Assembly: GCA_021234155.1 (NCBI GenBank)
Contig: JAJEKV010000314.1
Span: 188,001 to 252,000, forward strand
Direction: 5' to 3'
From: Isoetes taiwanensis
Lineage: Eukaryota; Streptophyta; Lycopodiopsida; Isoetales; Isoetaceae
Length of the DNA stretch: 64,000 nt
Under the pieces are notes generated by a model. The model saw only the letters and a program-made list of their open reading frames with translations. It was not told the DNA's origin and searched no databases. The translations under genes were made by a program, and so were the position numbers. Within the stretch, counting starts at the first letter, position 1; each line of letters begins with the position of its first letter. Shown one piece after another: positions 1 through 12,470 of this stretch.

Positions 1-2282
1 ATCAAATATGGAGTTTGTTCAAATAGTGATTTTTTCACCAACTAGTGAACTTTCTAAGTTGGATTTCTTCATAGAAAAGGATAAAAATCCAGTTATTAAA
101 GTTTGCCGATGAGAATGTAAATGGCCACAACTTGCTACAAACACATCATTCGACTTTAAAATCAAGTCAGTATTCAGCTTAAAACACAATGAATCAAATG
201 AGACTAAAGATACCTTGAGCAGATGCAAAATGACTGAGATTTTTTAACACCCTCCCCCCCACCGCCCCCCCCAAACAAAAGTTGACAAACTTCTCATGCG
301 GGACATTCTTTAGAAGAAAGATAAAAATACAGTTATCAAAGTTCACTGGTGAGAGCTAAGTCATCTATAGCTAGAGCAAGATGAGCTTCCACAATGCAAG
401 AAGAATGTCATTGAAAATATTGAGATCTAGGCTAACCAAAAAAGGAAAATATGACTGTCGCGAAGCAATGTTGCAAGATTACTTGGACATCTCATAATGT
501 CATTCAGTGTGACTACCCTTCTACTCACCCATGATTGTCAAAAGATCGTTGTCGACATGGATTTCATCTTCCTTATGGAGACCTAGGAAGATGTTAGGCA
601 CATGACAGATTATCAGCACTACTCATTGTTCAATGAGTGCACAGGCAAATGACGACGTGGGGGTCCGAGTGTAGAGCCATAGTGGCGACACCTTTTTTCT
701 GGCAGCGTGCTACTTTCCACATGCAGATTCCAACTTCTATTGCTACAACATATATGTGGATAGACTTGATCCTACATTGATCTATATGATAATATATAGT
801 AGTACAAATACCATACTATCATGATTGATATTGCAGTAGACTTGTTGGTGAACTTACGTCCTCTCTTAATCCGGTCTGGTATCTCGCTAATGTTGGTAGG
901 AAGGGTAGCTGCTACTTGTATCCTAGAATGGTTGATGTGCACTCTTTCTTACAACAATAGACAAAAGCATGCTAGACTGATAAAAAGGGGCCCATATTAG
1001 TAGTACATTTTATGTTGCAGACAATGTATTTTTAAAATAGCAGTTTCATAACTGTTGTTGTTAAAGCTTTTTGAATAATCGTCATCCATAGCCTAGTTGA
1101 CCATGTGGCTTCTCACCATACAGTCAAAACATACTTAAAAGTCTATTTATGTAGTGCAAATGAGTTATATGAATTTAGAAATGTGACACCCCACCATGCT
1201 TTGGCCCTATTGCGACATGCTTCTTTGCATAGGTCAAGTAAAAACATACCCAAGTATACTACAAAACAAATGCATGAGTAATCCTTCGGCTAAGGTTCTA
1301 ATTCGAGATCCTTTCCATGAAACTGCATGAGCACAACCTTAAGAGTAAAATCATACATCTAGAGCATTCATCCAAAGAGGGCATACCTCTAGATTTAAGA
1401 CTTCGTTTCCCCTGGCCCATAAACAATCCCTAAGTTAGTAAAGCTCAAATAGAGGGAGGTGCACTAACCTGGAAGCATCCATAATCAAGGAGTAAACTAG
1501 TATGATGTCGTTAGAGTTGTCATGATAAGCGCTTAAGCTGGCGCACAGTTTGGAGGAGAGGAGTCCAACATACACTAAAGAGGTATATGTAGGGTTTAGG
1601 GCTTTTATATATACACGTATATGAAAAGGGATAAAGTATCTAAAGTGATCTAACATACATATGAGTGCGCATTTGGGCTAACATTTGATGCATGTAGTTG
1701 CTCAGGGATCAAGCTCCCTTTCCACACTACCCAGTGAGGTGTTCACGTCGATCCATGCACCAAAAGTAGTGATATAACATCTCACATTATACATACAAGC
1801 ATATGTACAAGCACAGGGAGTGTTACAGGTACTGCCGAGAGATGAGAAAGCTGCACATCTACAAGCTATCCACAAAAAATAAAATACAGAAAATATTCAA
1901 TTATATCAGTCTAGACTATGAAAAACAACAATTTCTACAGATATTGGCCAATATACCTATAGAGAGCTTATTGCTGGGATTAAAAAACTGCAGTCTTTCA
2001 AGTTTTGAGAAAAAAACCCAAGCTATAAGCCCTCGGCAAGGGGCTTGGATAAAATGCAAGGCTAACTAAAATCATTCGCATAAAATATCCCATGAAAAAA
2101 GAAGAAGTTGAGGTCATACATTACTATTATATATGTACATCATCAACACTAGAACAAAATTGTAAGAAAACAAAACTCTAAAAATGAAGGGGTTGTTCAT
2201 GCATGCCAGATCTTCAGATTAGAGGGGCTGGTCATAGGTGCCACGCTATCACGAACTTACAAGCAGGATACAAGAACATCTT
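1..2282. other. AT-rich stretch without a recognisable gene
   Basis: I see no protein family, tRNA or clear repeat here. Open frames are short (under 90 codons) and have low-complexity or random composition. A C-run of more than 15 bases broken by one A and one G lies near 250-275. A short inverted repeat (AAGCCC/GGGCTT) lies near 2028-2047. It is probably old transposon debris. Confidence 0.5.
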
Positions 2283-2412
2283 TATTATACCTTTCGAGGC
2301 AGGGGTTTTTTTAATCCTAGTAGTAATGATTGTACTAGCCCATTGTATGGGTCCCATGACCTATTGGTCTCCGTGGACGTTAAAAAAACTATTCTATTCT
2401 ATTCTATTATAC
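2283..2412 (+). mobile_element. LINE 3'-tail insertion with 8-bp target duplication and (TTCTA)n end
   Basis: The body at 2291-2404 is nearly identical to the 3' end of the LINE that finishes at 34018. Shared features are the CTTTCGAGGCAGGGG start, a T-run, a segment ending in GTCTCCGTGGACG, an A-run and several TATTC units. It is flanked by the direct repeat TATTATAC at 2283-2290 and 2405-2412, which I read as a target-site duplication. The insertion is therefore either an extremely 5'-truncated LINE or a short element using the LINE tail. It has no coding capacity. Confidence 0.85.
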
Positions 2413-2726
2413 ACGTATGGTTGTCACACATGCAATAATTTAAATATAATATTTACATAAATATACAAAGTTTAAGGGATGAGAGTGGGAAGCAGCTGAG
2501 AGATGAGATGGCAGAAGGTGGGGCAACATGAAGGAAGGTGCTAGTGAGAGAGGTGTACCTGAGGATGGTGATTAAGTCTTCTAATATAACTCCTGCATCT
2601 AGACTCTGTTCTGGCATTCTTTAGCTCATTAGAGAGCCTATTCAAAGAGATTTTTATCAGCATAACAATTGGTAGGGTTCACTCAATTTAGGGACCAGAA
2701 TTGGCCGATTTGGTTTCGATCCTCTT
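2413..2726. other. Intergenic, nothing recognised
   Basis: AT-rich spacer between the LINE tail and the TRIM element. I see no gene or repeat. Confidence 0.4.
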
Positions 2727-3113
2727 TGATATAACACCTTAATTATGGTGCCCCAACGAACTGGATAAAAGCATCTAGACGTTGAGATTTGACCCTCTAT
2801 ATGTGATAATTAGGTGCCGCCTCCCCAAGATACTCTCGAGTGGTTTCCCATGGGCCGCAAACCATATCCCCTTCCTCGGAATGGGACTTACACCCTTTGC
2901 CCATGAGGCAATTTACCAATTGAGATGCTCCTATGGATACTTGAACTCAAGACTCGGCTCTGATACCATTTGATATGACACCTTAATTATCGTGCCACAA
3001 CCAACTGGGTAAAAGCATCTAGACGTTGAGTTTTGACACTCTATATGTGGTAATTAGGTGTCGCCTACCCAAGATTTTCTCGAATGGTCTCCCATAGGCC
3101 CCAAACCATATCA
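2727..3113 (-). mobile_element. TRIM: miniature LTR retrotransposon, complete
   Basis: Two direct repeats of about 142 bp (2727-2868 and 2971-3113) share most of their sequence. They have inverted ends of the type TGATATG...CATATCA. Between them lie only about 102 bp. On the minus strand the LTR end is followed after two bases by TGGTATCAGAGCC (2956-2968), the usual plant primer-binding site complementary to initiator tRNA-Met. The internal side of the other LTR carries a purine run, GAGGAAGGGG, placed as a polypurine tract. The flanking bases CTCTT (2722-2726) and CCCTT (3114-3118) look like a 5-bp target duplication with one mismatch. Nothing is encoded, so it must have been moved by proteins of another element. 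Confidence 0.88.
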
Positions 3114-3600
3114 CCCTTATGTGAGATGAGATGGAAAGCCAAAGAAGCATCAAAGCAGGCCATGAATTAATAGAAGGTTACTTTTGTCTTACTGGTGCAT
3201 GATTCCCCTCAAATCACATAGGAAGATATAGAAAGTGCTCTTATTATTCAATTGCCTGGTGCTTTTGAAGTCATGCAAAACTTTGTTCAACGTGCTCAGC
3301 TTAAAGGGAGCATAGAACTTGAGGTAAGCAATTGAATAGCAAATACATCTCTTTTGATTAAAGATAGTCCTGTAATTCTTCAAGAAGTGAACTTTATGCC
3401 TTTCCAAAGTGTTCCTGCTATAGATCATGTTTCTAGTGGTGAGTTTTTAAAGTTAGATTTGACATCTACTTCTAATGTAGCTCCTCAGGCTTCAGTTAGT
3501 GCTGGTGCTGGCAGTCATCTGACTCTATGTCAAGAGTGTCATTTAGGAGATTTAGTGATTGGATGCGTAGGGATGTAATTGGGCTCATCTCAGAATTAAC
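3114..3600. other. Spacer with short open frames, unrecognised
   Basis: Frames on both strands are open for about 75-80 codons around 3190-3580 but match no family I know. The overlap of both strands argues against real coding. Confidence 0.3.
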
Positions 3601-3739
3601 TGCACTAAAAGCTTGGCAATCTTAGTTACAGAAAGGGCTACCCCCTAATGATGTCTTTTACCAATTAGACTGTTAAATGTTGTTCAAGCTTCTAGAATTC
3701 CTGTGGTGGAGGTGGATCATCAGGCGCATGTTAGATGTA

Positions 3740-4360
3740 CTGAGAACTTATCATTGCATGTAGTGATTGGATACTTTACTGGTGATAATCTAGATTTTAT
3801 GCGATTTCGTATCTGATTGGCTCGTTTATTGGGGCGTCTTCAACTCTTCCCTTCTTGATCTATCAAATTATTGACAAAAAAAATATGGTTTTATTTATGT
3901 TTGAGAGTAGTGATGCAGTGGACCGTTTGCTGTCTAGAGGGATTGAGCCACTTGGTGGTGCTTACTTTCTGTATCAGTATTACTCTTTTAGGTTTTCTCT
4001 TGGTAGGGTTAGTGCATTAAAAATGCTCTACTGAATCTCAATTCCTAACCTATCTCATGATTTGATGGTTCATCAATTTTTGGTCCTCATTCCAAATGGA
4101 CTTATTTCTCATTCTATTATAAAAGGCCCCAGAATTTGTGTTTTCTTTACCCCTTGGCTCGCCGTTACTAGATTGTATTGTGGTGAAGAGTGGCTTATGG
4201 TATAAAAAGCTAGCCCTCAAATGTTGAATGGTCCAGAATTGGCTCGTTTGTTTCATAAGCATTAGGCTTTTGCTTCTTTTTGACATGATATCTAGCCTCA
4301 ATTTCATAAAGATGCTCAAGAACCTTCTATTGTTCAACCTTGAGTTCTTGATTCTTTGCT
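3740..4360 (+). pseudogene. Heavily decayed coding relic, possibly plant L1 ORF1 (DUF4283-like)
   Basis: Between stops and frame changes the plus strand gives protein-like blocks. One at about 3900-4010 reads FESSDAVDRLLSRGIEPLGG and is followed by aromatic-rich residues. The order (a hydrophobic strand, a 'DAV..LL..G...LGG' block, then a proline/leucine-rich segment) resembles the DUF4283 domain at the start of plant L1 ORF1 proteins. There is no intact frame, and the assignment rests on pattern only. It could equally be a decayed exon of another gene. Confidence 0.28.
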
Positions 4361-4589
4361 TCTCCAGGAGCCGAGCTCATCTTCTGTCACACGTGCTCTT
4401 AGCATGACACATGTTTCTTCATCCATTGCTCCTCTTAAAGTTGATCCTCATAGTGTATAGACTTCTTAATGTGTCCATGGTCTTGATGAGGCCATATCCG
4501 ATGGTAGTGATGATCGATGTTCGAAGCAGTCATGGCATCAAACTAAATGGATGACTACGAGATAAATAGATAGTTAGATACGTTTTCTA

Positions 4590-5560
4590 ATGTCCACAAA
4601 GACCAAATTGGCCATGGCACACAAACAAAAAAAGGGACGGGAAGCATAAAAGTACAAAAAAAAAAAAAAAGATAATGCCAATGCTAATGGTAAATTTTAT
4701 GCTATTTGAAATATCTAGACATAGCCAATCCAAAGATTGGAAGGCCATTGATCTAGAATGATTGCTGCCCTCCTCTGCACACCACCCATTTCTTTTAAAG
4801 GTTCCCCTCACTTTGCAAAGCTCCTTCTGACAATTACATAACTGAAGAGGGGAGAGATCCTATTGTACTGCGAAACTAGTACCCCTGAGATGGTTGCCAT
4901 GTTGAAGCACATGTTGGCGGCTGAGAGCATCTTGAAACCGAACCAAAAGATGTCGAGGACGATCAGGTCTTGCCGCTCCCACCGAGTAGCAGAAACAACT
5001 CCAACAACCTTCACATGCATGACGTTAGTGAATAAATGCAAAGCCTCATCCACATCTGAAAGGTCATTAGTCTCTGCCTCTGTAACCCTTATAATACATA
5101 AGTTCAGAGACCCAAGAGCGGCCAGATACTAAGGCAGCTCGGGTCCCGTTTCACTAACGTGACATTGCGACTCCTAGTCCGGCCATGGAATGTGGAGATG
5201 TTTGTACTCCCACCTCAACATGTTCCCTTTCCAATGTCTCCACTCTCTACTCCACACAACGCTTCTGCTGTAGCGGTACCTTTGACTCTACTGTTTGTAC
5301 CGAAGCACTATTTGTTCCCACACATAGGCCATCAGTGTATGTGACAAGGCCTTTATTAGCTGTAACAATTGTGTCCATTTCATAATAGACGGGGTCATTA
5401 TATACATAGTTTCATTATATATGGACTTCTTATAAGTCCATATCTCAAATGCTTGTAAGTGTATAGAATAGAGGGTGTATAGTACAACATAAGTGGATAT
5501 AATAACATAAGATGCGAGACTTGTATCGAAAAATAATTCATTAAATATCATTTATAAACA
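4590..5560 (-). other. Unrecognised minus-strand open segments
   Basis: On the minus strand 4808-5053 is open for 81 codons, with plausible amino-acid composition (for example a block VVGVVSATRWERQDL). The same bases are also open on the plus strand (4863-5132), so chance cannot be excluded. I do not recognise the product. A 16-base A-run near 4654-4670 precedes it. It is listed so the stretch is not taken as empty. Confidence 0.15.
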
Positions 5561-5769
5561 TACATATGGAGCACATAACATTATGACTAAATGTACATAA
5601 TGCAGCCTAAAATTGTGCAAGCCCCTAATTGCGACGTATTTCTATGCTGAAAGAGTCAAATAGATAACAAATAATTCTCAAGGATCAGGTTGCTCTTCAT
5701 TTGGCAAAGCTTATGAGTCTCATAGCCATTGATTCTGCACAACAATAAAAGTTCGGTTAGAACAAAAGG

Positions 5770-6790
5770 TTCTGCAAAAAGTTTTCCCCCAATGGCTAAA
5801 TTGGGCGAGCATCCAATTTGACCGGGGGGATGTTGCCTTGCATGGCAAAAAGTTTTTTCGAGGGCCCAATTTGCCCTGGGGGTGTTGCCTTGCATGGCAA
5901 AAATTGTTTTCCCCCAACTGGGCGGGCGCCCAATTTGCCCCGGGGGTGTTGTCCTGCGTGGCAAAAAGTATTCTCCCAAGGACCAAGCTGGGCATGCGCC
6001 CAATTTGCCCTGGAGGGTGTTGCCTTGTATGGCAAAAAGTTTTTCCCCAAGGGCCAAACTGGGCGGGCGCCCAATTTGCCCTAGGAGGTGTTGCCTTGCA
6101 TGGCAAATTTTTTTTCCCCAAGGGCCAAACTGGGCAGGCGCCCAATTTGCCCCAGGGGGTGTTGCCTTGCATGGCAAAAGGTTTTTCCCCAAGGACCAAA
6201 CTGGGCAGGAACCCAATTTGCCCCAGGGGGTGTTGTCGTGCATGGAAAAAATTATTCCCCCAAGGGCCAAACTGGGCGGGCACACAATTTACCTTGGAGG
6301 GAGTGTTGCCTTGCATGGCAAAACGTTTTCCCCAAGGGCCAAACCGGGCGGGCCCTCAATTTTCCCTTAGAGGGTGTTGCCTTGCATGGCAAAAGTTTTT
6401 TTCCCCAAGGGCCAAACCGGGGGGGCCTTCAATTTGCCCCCCGAGGGTGTTGCCTTGCATGGCAAAAACATTTCCCCAAGGGCCAAACCGGGCGGGCACA
6501 CAATTTGCTCGGGGGGTGTTGCCTTGCATGGCAAAAGTATTCCTCCAACGACCAAAATCAGGCGGATGCCCAATTTGCCTTGGGGTGTTGCCTTGCATGG
6601 CAAAAGTTTTTTTTCGCCAAGGGCCAAACCGGGTGGGCTTCAATTTGTCAGGGGGGTGTTGCCTTGCATGGCCGAAAGTTAGTCCCCAAGGGCCAAACTG
6701 TGCCCAATTTGCCTTGGAATTGAGGGTTTTTTTTGGGGGGGAAGGGGGGCAGGGGTCCTTGCCATGCATGGCGAGAAATTTTCCCTGGGG
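5770..6790. repeat. GC-rich minisatellite, ~71-bp unit, about 14 copies
   Basis: The motif GTTGCCTTGCATGGCAAAA recurs at 5832, 5884, 5948, 6019, 6090, 6161, 6232, 6305, 6376, 6449, 6518, 6587 and 6658. Spacing is mostly 69-73 bp, with 71 the most common value. Each unit continues with a T-run, CCCCAAGGGCCAAACTGGGCGGGC and a segment around CCCAATTTGCCC. The array is much richer in G+C than its surroundings. Stops are rare in several frames on both strands. One plus-strand frame stays open for 348 codons (5838-6884) and one minus-strand frame for 209 codons (5656-6285). Because the unit is not a multiple of three, long frames cycle through all phases. I treat them as by-products of the repeat, not as genes. 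Confidence 0.9.
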
Positions 6791-6889
6791 ATGTTGTTTA
6801 CATGCAAGACGCGCAACCTTCTTTGAATCAACATGCATGGATGGTATTGCGGGTAATGTGAGTTTCAAAATGCGCAAGACTTAGGCCCC

Positions 6890-7600
6890 TCTTTTTATTC
6901 TCTTCTGTTGGATGGTGTACCTTATTGCTATTTCTTCTTATGATGGCCATGATAGAATGCAAGCTTTTCAAAAACCTTACTAAATCAAATTGTAAACATG
7001 CTGTTTGGACTCAAAAAACTTAGCCAATCATGACCATATCATACACCATCAGAAAGCCTTCAAAGAGGGCTTTCCAAAAAAAAAAGGGGGGGGGGTGTGG
7101 AGGAATCAAAATTCAAAATTGAGTCATGGATCAAGAATTATGAGTACCCATCACAAAACTATAGTGCATGTGTGGCAAAAAAAGGGTACTCGAAGTTAAA
7201 AATTGCAAAAAGCAAAAGTGCACCTAACTTGATAGATCAGGGCTGAATATCTAGCATAATAACGGGGGTTTTCTTTGGTTTTTTTGTATGCTTTTGCTAA
7301 GGGTTTTCTATGACGATGTATTCACGTGAATGTACAAAGTAATATTTCTAGAGCGCACCCCTTTCTTAGCCATTGATTTTGAAGAAGAGGGGAAATTGTA
7401 GGTCTTTTATTATTTGCATGTTGTTTTTTTGTTGTTTATTGTTTGTGCACGTAATAGCCTACATATTAGGTTTTGAAACAACGATAGTTTTGGACGGGTC
7501 GTTGAAAGGATGCAACTCAAGTTGATTTGCACGAGATCCCATTGATATGCTTGGTGCAGGAAGAATAAAAGCTAGAGGATGGATCTATATGCTAACTTTT
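6890..7600. other. Intergenic, low complexity
   Basis: AT-rich spacer with a mixed A/G run (7075-7097) and T-runs. No gene was recognised. Confidence 0.4.
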
Positions 7601-7620
7601 AGGCTTTTTTTTTTTTTTTT

Positions 7621-9814
7621 TTTTTTTATTAAAGTGGAAATTATATAGTTAGCTCAAATGTGATACATCTGAGGTTGCCAACATAATGGCCAATATATGG
7701 TATCCCAGAATATGCAATGAAGGCATGTGCCATGTAACTGATATCTCTCAAAAAATGGCCATGATATGGTAAAATATGGATGACGGTTTGTCAGACATGG
7801 CATAAACCATAGGGTTGTGCCTATTTGAAGGTTTCAGATGAATACACTAGGTTGTTCTTATAGAAATAAGGCAATTAATTGAAGGCATGTGGATAATTTA
7901 AATGGCCAAGGATATGGACCTGAGGAGGAAAATAAATGAAAAGGTGTATGGAAAAAAAAGTGACAAAAGCCTTTTAGGGTTTTCAAGAAGAAGGATTAGG
8001 GTTCCATCCAAACCGACGTTGCTATAGACGGAATCATGGATTTTCTTGAAAGGTGTATGTACCGCTTTTCGGTTTTGGGCATGTAACAGTGGTGCACTAT
8101 GCATGTCTATTTACACGCACGACGGCCCCTGGTTTAGGTACACATCCCCGCATCGAGAATAAATGATGAAGCTCAGCCTTGTTAAAACACAAGAGGGCGT
8201 AGGTTCCGAAGCGCCGCTATTTTGATCTTATGCAAGTCCCCTTGCTACGTAAATGGAAGGAAGAAGGACGACCTTAATCTTACCACTAGAAGGATGGTTG
8301 AGACAGAAATGTTGAATGCTTTTTAAGAGGAAAGTGATCTATAAACTCCACGCCGCTGCTAGTGCATGTGCATGTATTAAGAATCCTAAGAAGGTCTGGA
8401 AATAATAGCAAAGGAAAGTAATTCCGCTGGGTGCTTCCCTCAAATTTGTGGAAGACAAACAAGTTGGAGCTATTGAAGGTTTAGTTGATCCCCGAATTTG
8501 AAGATACAGATGCATGCAGCCAATATGCGCAAAAAACGATAAAAACACCGGAGCTATCCATGGTGGACACGATAATCGGTTCTATTCTAGTTTATGCATT
8601 CTCTTATGCTCGCTAATTATGGTATATCCAAGCATTGAATCTCTGCCAGCTTTGCAAAATACAAGAAGACTTAAGTTGCTCATTAAAAATTTTTAGGTGA
8701 AGCATAACTTTTGAGCTAATCCTAGTAATATCCGCAGATCCGAATCAGAATGTCCGGTTGTGCATGAATAGATAATCGAAATATGTTGATTGTTTGAGGA
8801 CAAGTGCTTGACACGGTCTATATAACATGATATGCTCAAGTTTAACTTAGATCATTTCTTGCATAAAGTAAAGCATGGAGATTCCCGAGGCCATTTGGAG
8901 ATATAGGAATGTTGGGTTTATTGCTCTAAGCATTTTGGCAAGCCTAGAAGTTACACATGTGTTTGATGTTGTATTGCGTGGTGAACTGAAGACAAATAGA
9001 TCTACAAATTGTGGAAAAAGAAGGTAAAGGGTATGGGGCCTATAAATTAAATGATAGCCGGTTGTGCAAGATAAGGAAACTTTCATGTGCATCTATGCAA
9101 AGGGCTAAAGAAGGTTTGATATGCCATTGAAATTTCAGACATATGTGATCCCAAGGGCTAAAGAAGGTTTGATATACCATTGAAATTTCGTACATATGTG
9201 ATCCCAATAAGTTCGGTAACATACTTTTTGTGTTGATTCATCTTTATGACATGGTGAAGGGGATAACCCAAAGAGACCTAATGCTTACCCTCGCCGGCAT
9301 TGCCATTATTACCCTTCTTAGGCTAATTTTTGGCTGGTTTATCTGCAGTAACTGTGTTTCTTGCTCCATGCTTTGATGGATTGCTCTTTACATTCTCAAA
9401 TTTGATGTACAAGACTTCAAGTAAGCACGTTCCAAAAGGAAAACGGGAAATATTTACAGCAGAATATGGTCTCTGCTTGAATAAAATTGTCAATCTTGAA
9501 ACTTATGTGTTATTTAATGTTTTGAATATGGAAATCGTGACCTATGCTTAAATGATATTCTAGTTTAGCTTTTCATGTATGCTGAATATTAAAAACAGAA
9601 ATCAATTCCAAGGTATTATTTGAAATTGACATTATGTGTTCATTTTGACATGTTCCAGTTATGATATACAATGATAAAATTAAAGTTCTTGAATCTAGTC
9701 TTGGCCTAGGTAGCTGTGCCTGTAAGTTGTCCTAGGGCTGCTAATTGCAGACTTGGTATTCCTGCAAGGAGTATTAAGGATGAAAGTCTGTTATCAGATT
9801 TTAAAGGTTTTTTT
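7621..9814. repeat. 2.2-kb direct repeat, copy A
   Basis: The sequence from TTTTTTTATTAAAGTGG to AAAGGTTTTTTT is repeated at 10311-12470 in the same order and orientation. Both copies share all landmarks, including a duplicated internal segment GGGCTAAAGAAGGT. Copy A is preceded by a T-run of over 20 bases (7603-7627). On the minus strand this reads AATAAA followed by an A-tail, as expected for a reverse-transcribed RNA. Frames inside are short. A plus-strand stretch near 8340-8560 is an interrupted version of a 90-codon frame seen intact in copy B. Confidence 0.9.
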
Positions 9815-10310
9815 CTTAAATTCAGTTTTCTAGTTTTACTAGAAACCAGGACTAAGATGAATAATTTGACAGGTGATGCTTAATACTAATCCCATTGTTG
9901 GTCAATATATAGGACAAGGAATGGAATGGCCTCCTTGGAGGACAATACACCAAGTGAGATGGACTATGTGGAAGTATCACAATGATTCTATGCTATTAGA
10001 ATATGACATTTGTCTAAACATGCATTCGCTATTTATGACACTCAATGTGACGTTCTCAAAAAATTGGACTGTTATACAACCTTTGGGACACAGTCCAGAC
10101 GGAAAAAATATGGTAAGTTCTTTTGCATAAAGATTTTTATGTTGTGCAAAAAATTATATACATGGGGAAGGCAGGGCCTGTGCATTACAGCAAGGTCCTG
10201 CACCCCTTGCTGTAACCTTTTAGGTTTAAATTCTTAAGATAGGCTATGCTAAAAGAAGTTAAACCTGCACGGGCCCCCGCAACCTCGGTTGGAGGGTGGG
10301 TTTTTTTATT
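9815..10310. other. Unique spacer between the two 2.2-kb repeats, with a hairpin
   Basis: This is the only sequence separating the two copies. It holds a perfect 11-bp inverted repeat, TTACAGCAAGG (10195-10205) and CCTTGCTGTAA (10215-10225), with a 9-base loop. An open frame of 85 codons at 9873-10130 is unrecognised. Confidence 0.5.
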
Positions 10311-12470
10311 AAAGTGGAAATTATATAGTTAGCTCAAATGTGATACATCTGAGGTTGCCAACATAATGGCCAATATATGGTATCCCAGAATATGCAATGA
10401 AGGCATGTGCCATGTAACTGATATCTCTCAAAAAATGGCCATGATATGGTAAAATATGGATGACGGTTTGTCAGACATGGCATAAACCATAGGGTTGTGC
10501 CTATTTGAAGGTTTCAGATGAATACACTAGGTTGTTCTTATAGAAATAAGGCAATTAATTGAAGGCATGTGGATAATTTAAATGGCCAAGGATATGGACC
10601 TGAGGAAAATAAATGAAAAGGTGTATGGAAAAAAGTGACAAAAGCCTTTTAGGGTTTCGCAAGAAGGATTAGGGTTCCATCCAAACTGACGTTGCTATAG
10701 ACGGAATCATGGATTTTCTTGAAAGCAGGTATGTACCGTTTCTGGTTTTGGGCATGTAACAGGGTGCACTATGCATGTCTATTTACACAGACGACGGCCC
10801 CTGGTTTAGGTACACATCCCTGTACCGAGAATAAATGACAGAAGCTCAGCTTGTTAAAACACAGAGGGCGTAGGTTCTGGAAGCGCCGCTACTTGATCTT
10901 ATGCAAGTCCCCTTGCTACAGAAATGGAAGGAAGAAGGACGACCTTAATCTTACCACTAGAAGGATGGTTGAGGCAGAAATGTTGAATGCTTTTTAAGAG
11001 GAAAGTGATCTATAAACTCCACGCTGCTGCTAGTGCATGTGCATGTATTAAGAATCCTAAGAAGGCTGGAAATAATAGCAGTGAAAGTAATCCTGCGGGT
11101 GCTTCCCTCAAATTTGTGGAAGACAAACAAGTTGGAGCTATTGAAGGTTTAGTTGATCCTGAATTTGAAGATACAGATGCATGCAGCCAATATGCAGACA
11201 AAAACGACAAAAACACTGGAGCTATCCATGGTGGACACGATAATCAGGTTCTATTCTAGTTTATGCATTCTCTTATGCTGCTAATTATGGTATATCCAAG
11301 CATTGAATCTCTGCCAGGCTTTGCAAAATACAGTAAGACTTCTTAGGTGAAGCATAACTTTTGAGCTAATCCTAGTAATATCTGCAGATCTGAACTGTAA
11401 TGTCCCGGTTGTGCATGAATAGATAACTGAAATATGTTGATTGTTTGGAGGACAAGTGCTTGACACGGTCTATATAACATGATATGCTGAAGTTTAACTT
11501 AGATCATTTCTTGCATAAAGTAAAGCATGGAGATTCCCGAGGCCATTTGGAGATATAGGAATGTTGGGTTTATTGCTCTAAGCATTTTGGCAGTCTAGAA
11601 GTTACACATGTGTTTGACAGTGTATATGCGTGTGAACTGAAGACAAATAGATCTACAAATTGTGGAAAAAGAAGGTAAAGGGTATGGGGCCTATAAATTA
11701 AATGATAGCCAGTTGTGCAAGGTAAGGAAACTTTCATGTGCATCTATGCAAAGGGCTAAAGAAGGTTTGATATGCCATTGAAATTCTGTACATATGTGAT
11801 CCCAAGGGCTAAAGAAGGTCTGATATACCATTGAAATTCTGTACATATGTGATCCCAATAAGTTCTGGGTAACATACTTTGTGTTGATTCATCTTTATGA
11901 CATGGTGAAGGGATAACCCAAGAGACCTAATGCTTACTGTCAAGATCTGATCATCATTATTACCCTTCTTAGGCTAATTTTTGGCTGGTTTACTGCAGGT
12001 AACCAGGTTTCTTGCTCCATGCTTTGATGGATTGCTCTTTACATTCTCAAATTTGATGTACAAGACTTCAAGTAAGCACGTTCCAAAAGGAAAACGGGAA
12101 ATATTTACAGCAGAATATGGTCTCTGCTTGAATAAAATTGTCAATCTTGAAACTTATGTGTTATTTAATGTTTTGAATATGGAAATCGTGACCTATGCTT
12201 AAATGATATTCTAGTTTAGCTTTTCATGTATGCTGAATATTAAAAACAGAAATCAATTCCAAGGTATTATTTGAAATTGACATTATGTGTTCATTTTGAC
12301 ATGTTCCAGTTATGATATACAATGATAAAATTAAAGTTCTTGAATCTAGTCTTGGCCTAGGTAGTCTTTTGGCTCGTAAGTTGTCCTAGGGCTGCTAATT
12401 GCAGACTTGGTATTCCCCGCAAGGAGTATTAAGGATGAAAGTCTGTTATCGATTTTTAAAGGTTTTTTTT
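10311..12470. repeat. 2.2-kb direct repeat, copy B
   Basis: Second copy of the repeat at 7621-9814. The longest frame is 90 codons on the plus strand (10987-11259). It contains a charged block LKFVEDKQVGAIEGLVDPEF that copy A shares only in broken form. I do not recognise the protein. The copy ends directly in a long T-run (12463-12482) that belongs to the following minus-strand retroelement. Differences from copy A cluster where one copy reads CG and the other CTG or CAG. Confidence 0.9.

Noticed and set aside
5838-6884. 348-codon plus-strand open frame and 209-codon minus-strand frame
   Set aside because: Both run through the 71-bp minisatellite and exist only because the unit lacks stops. 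There is no domain, and they overlap each other on opposite strands.
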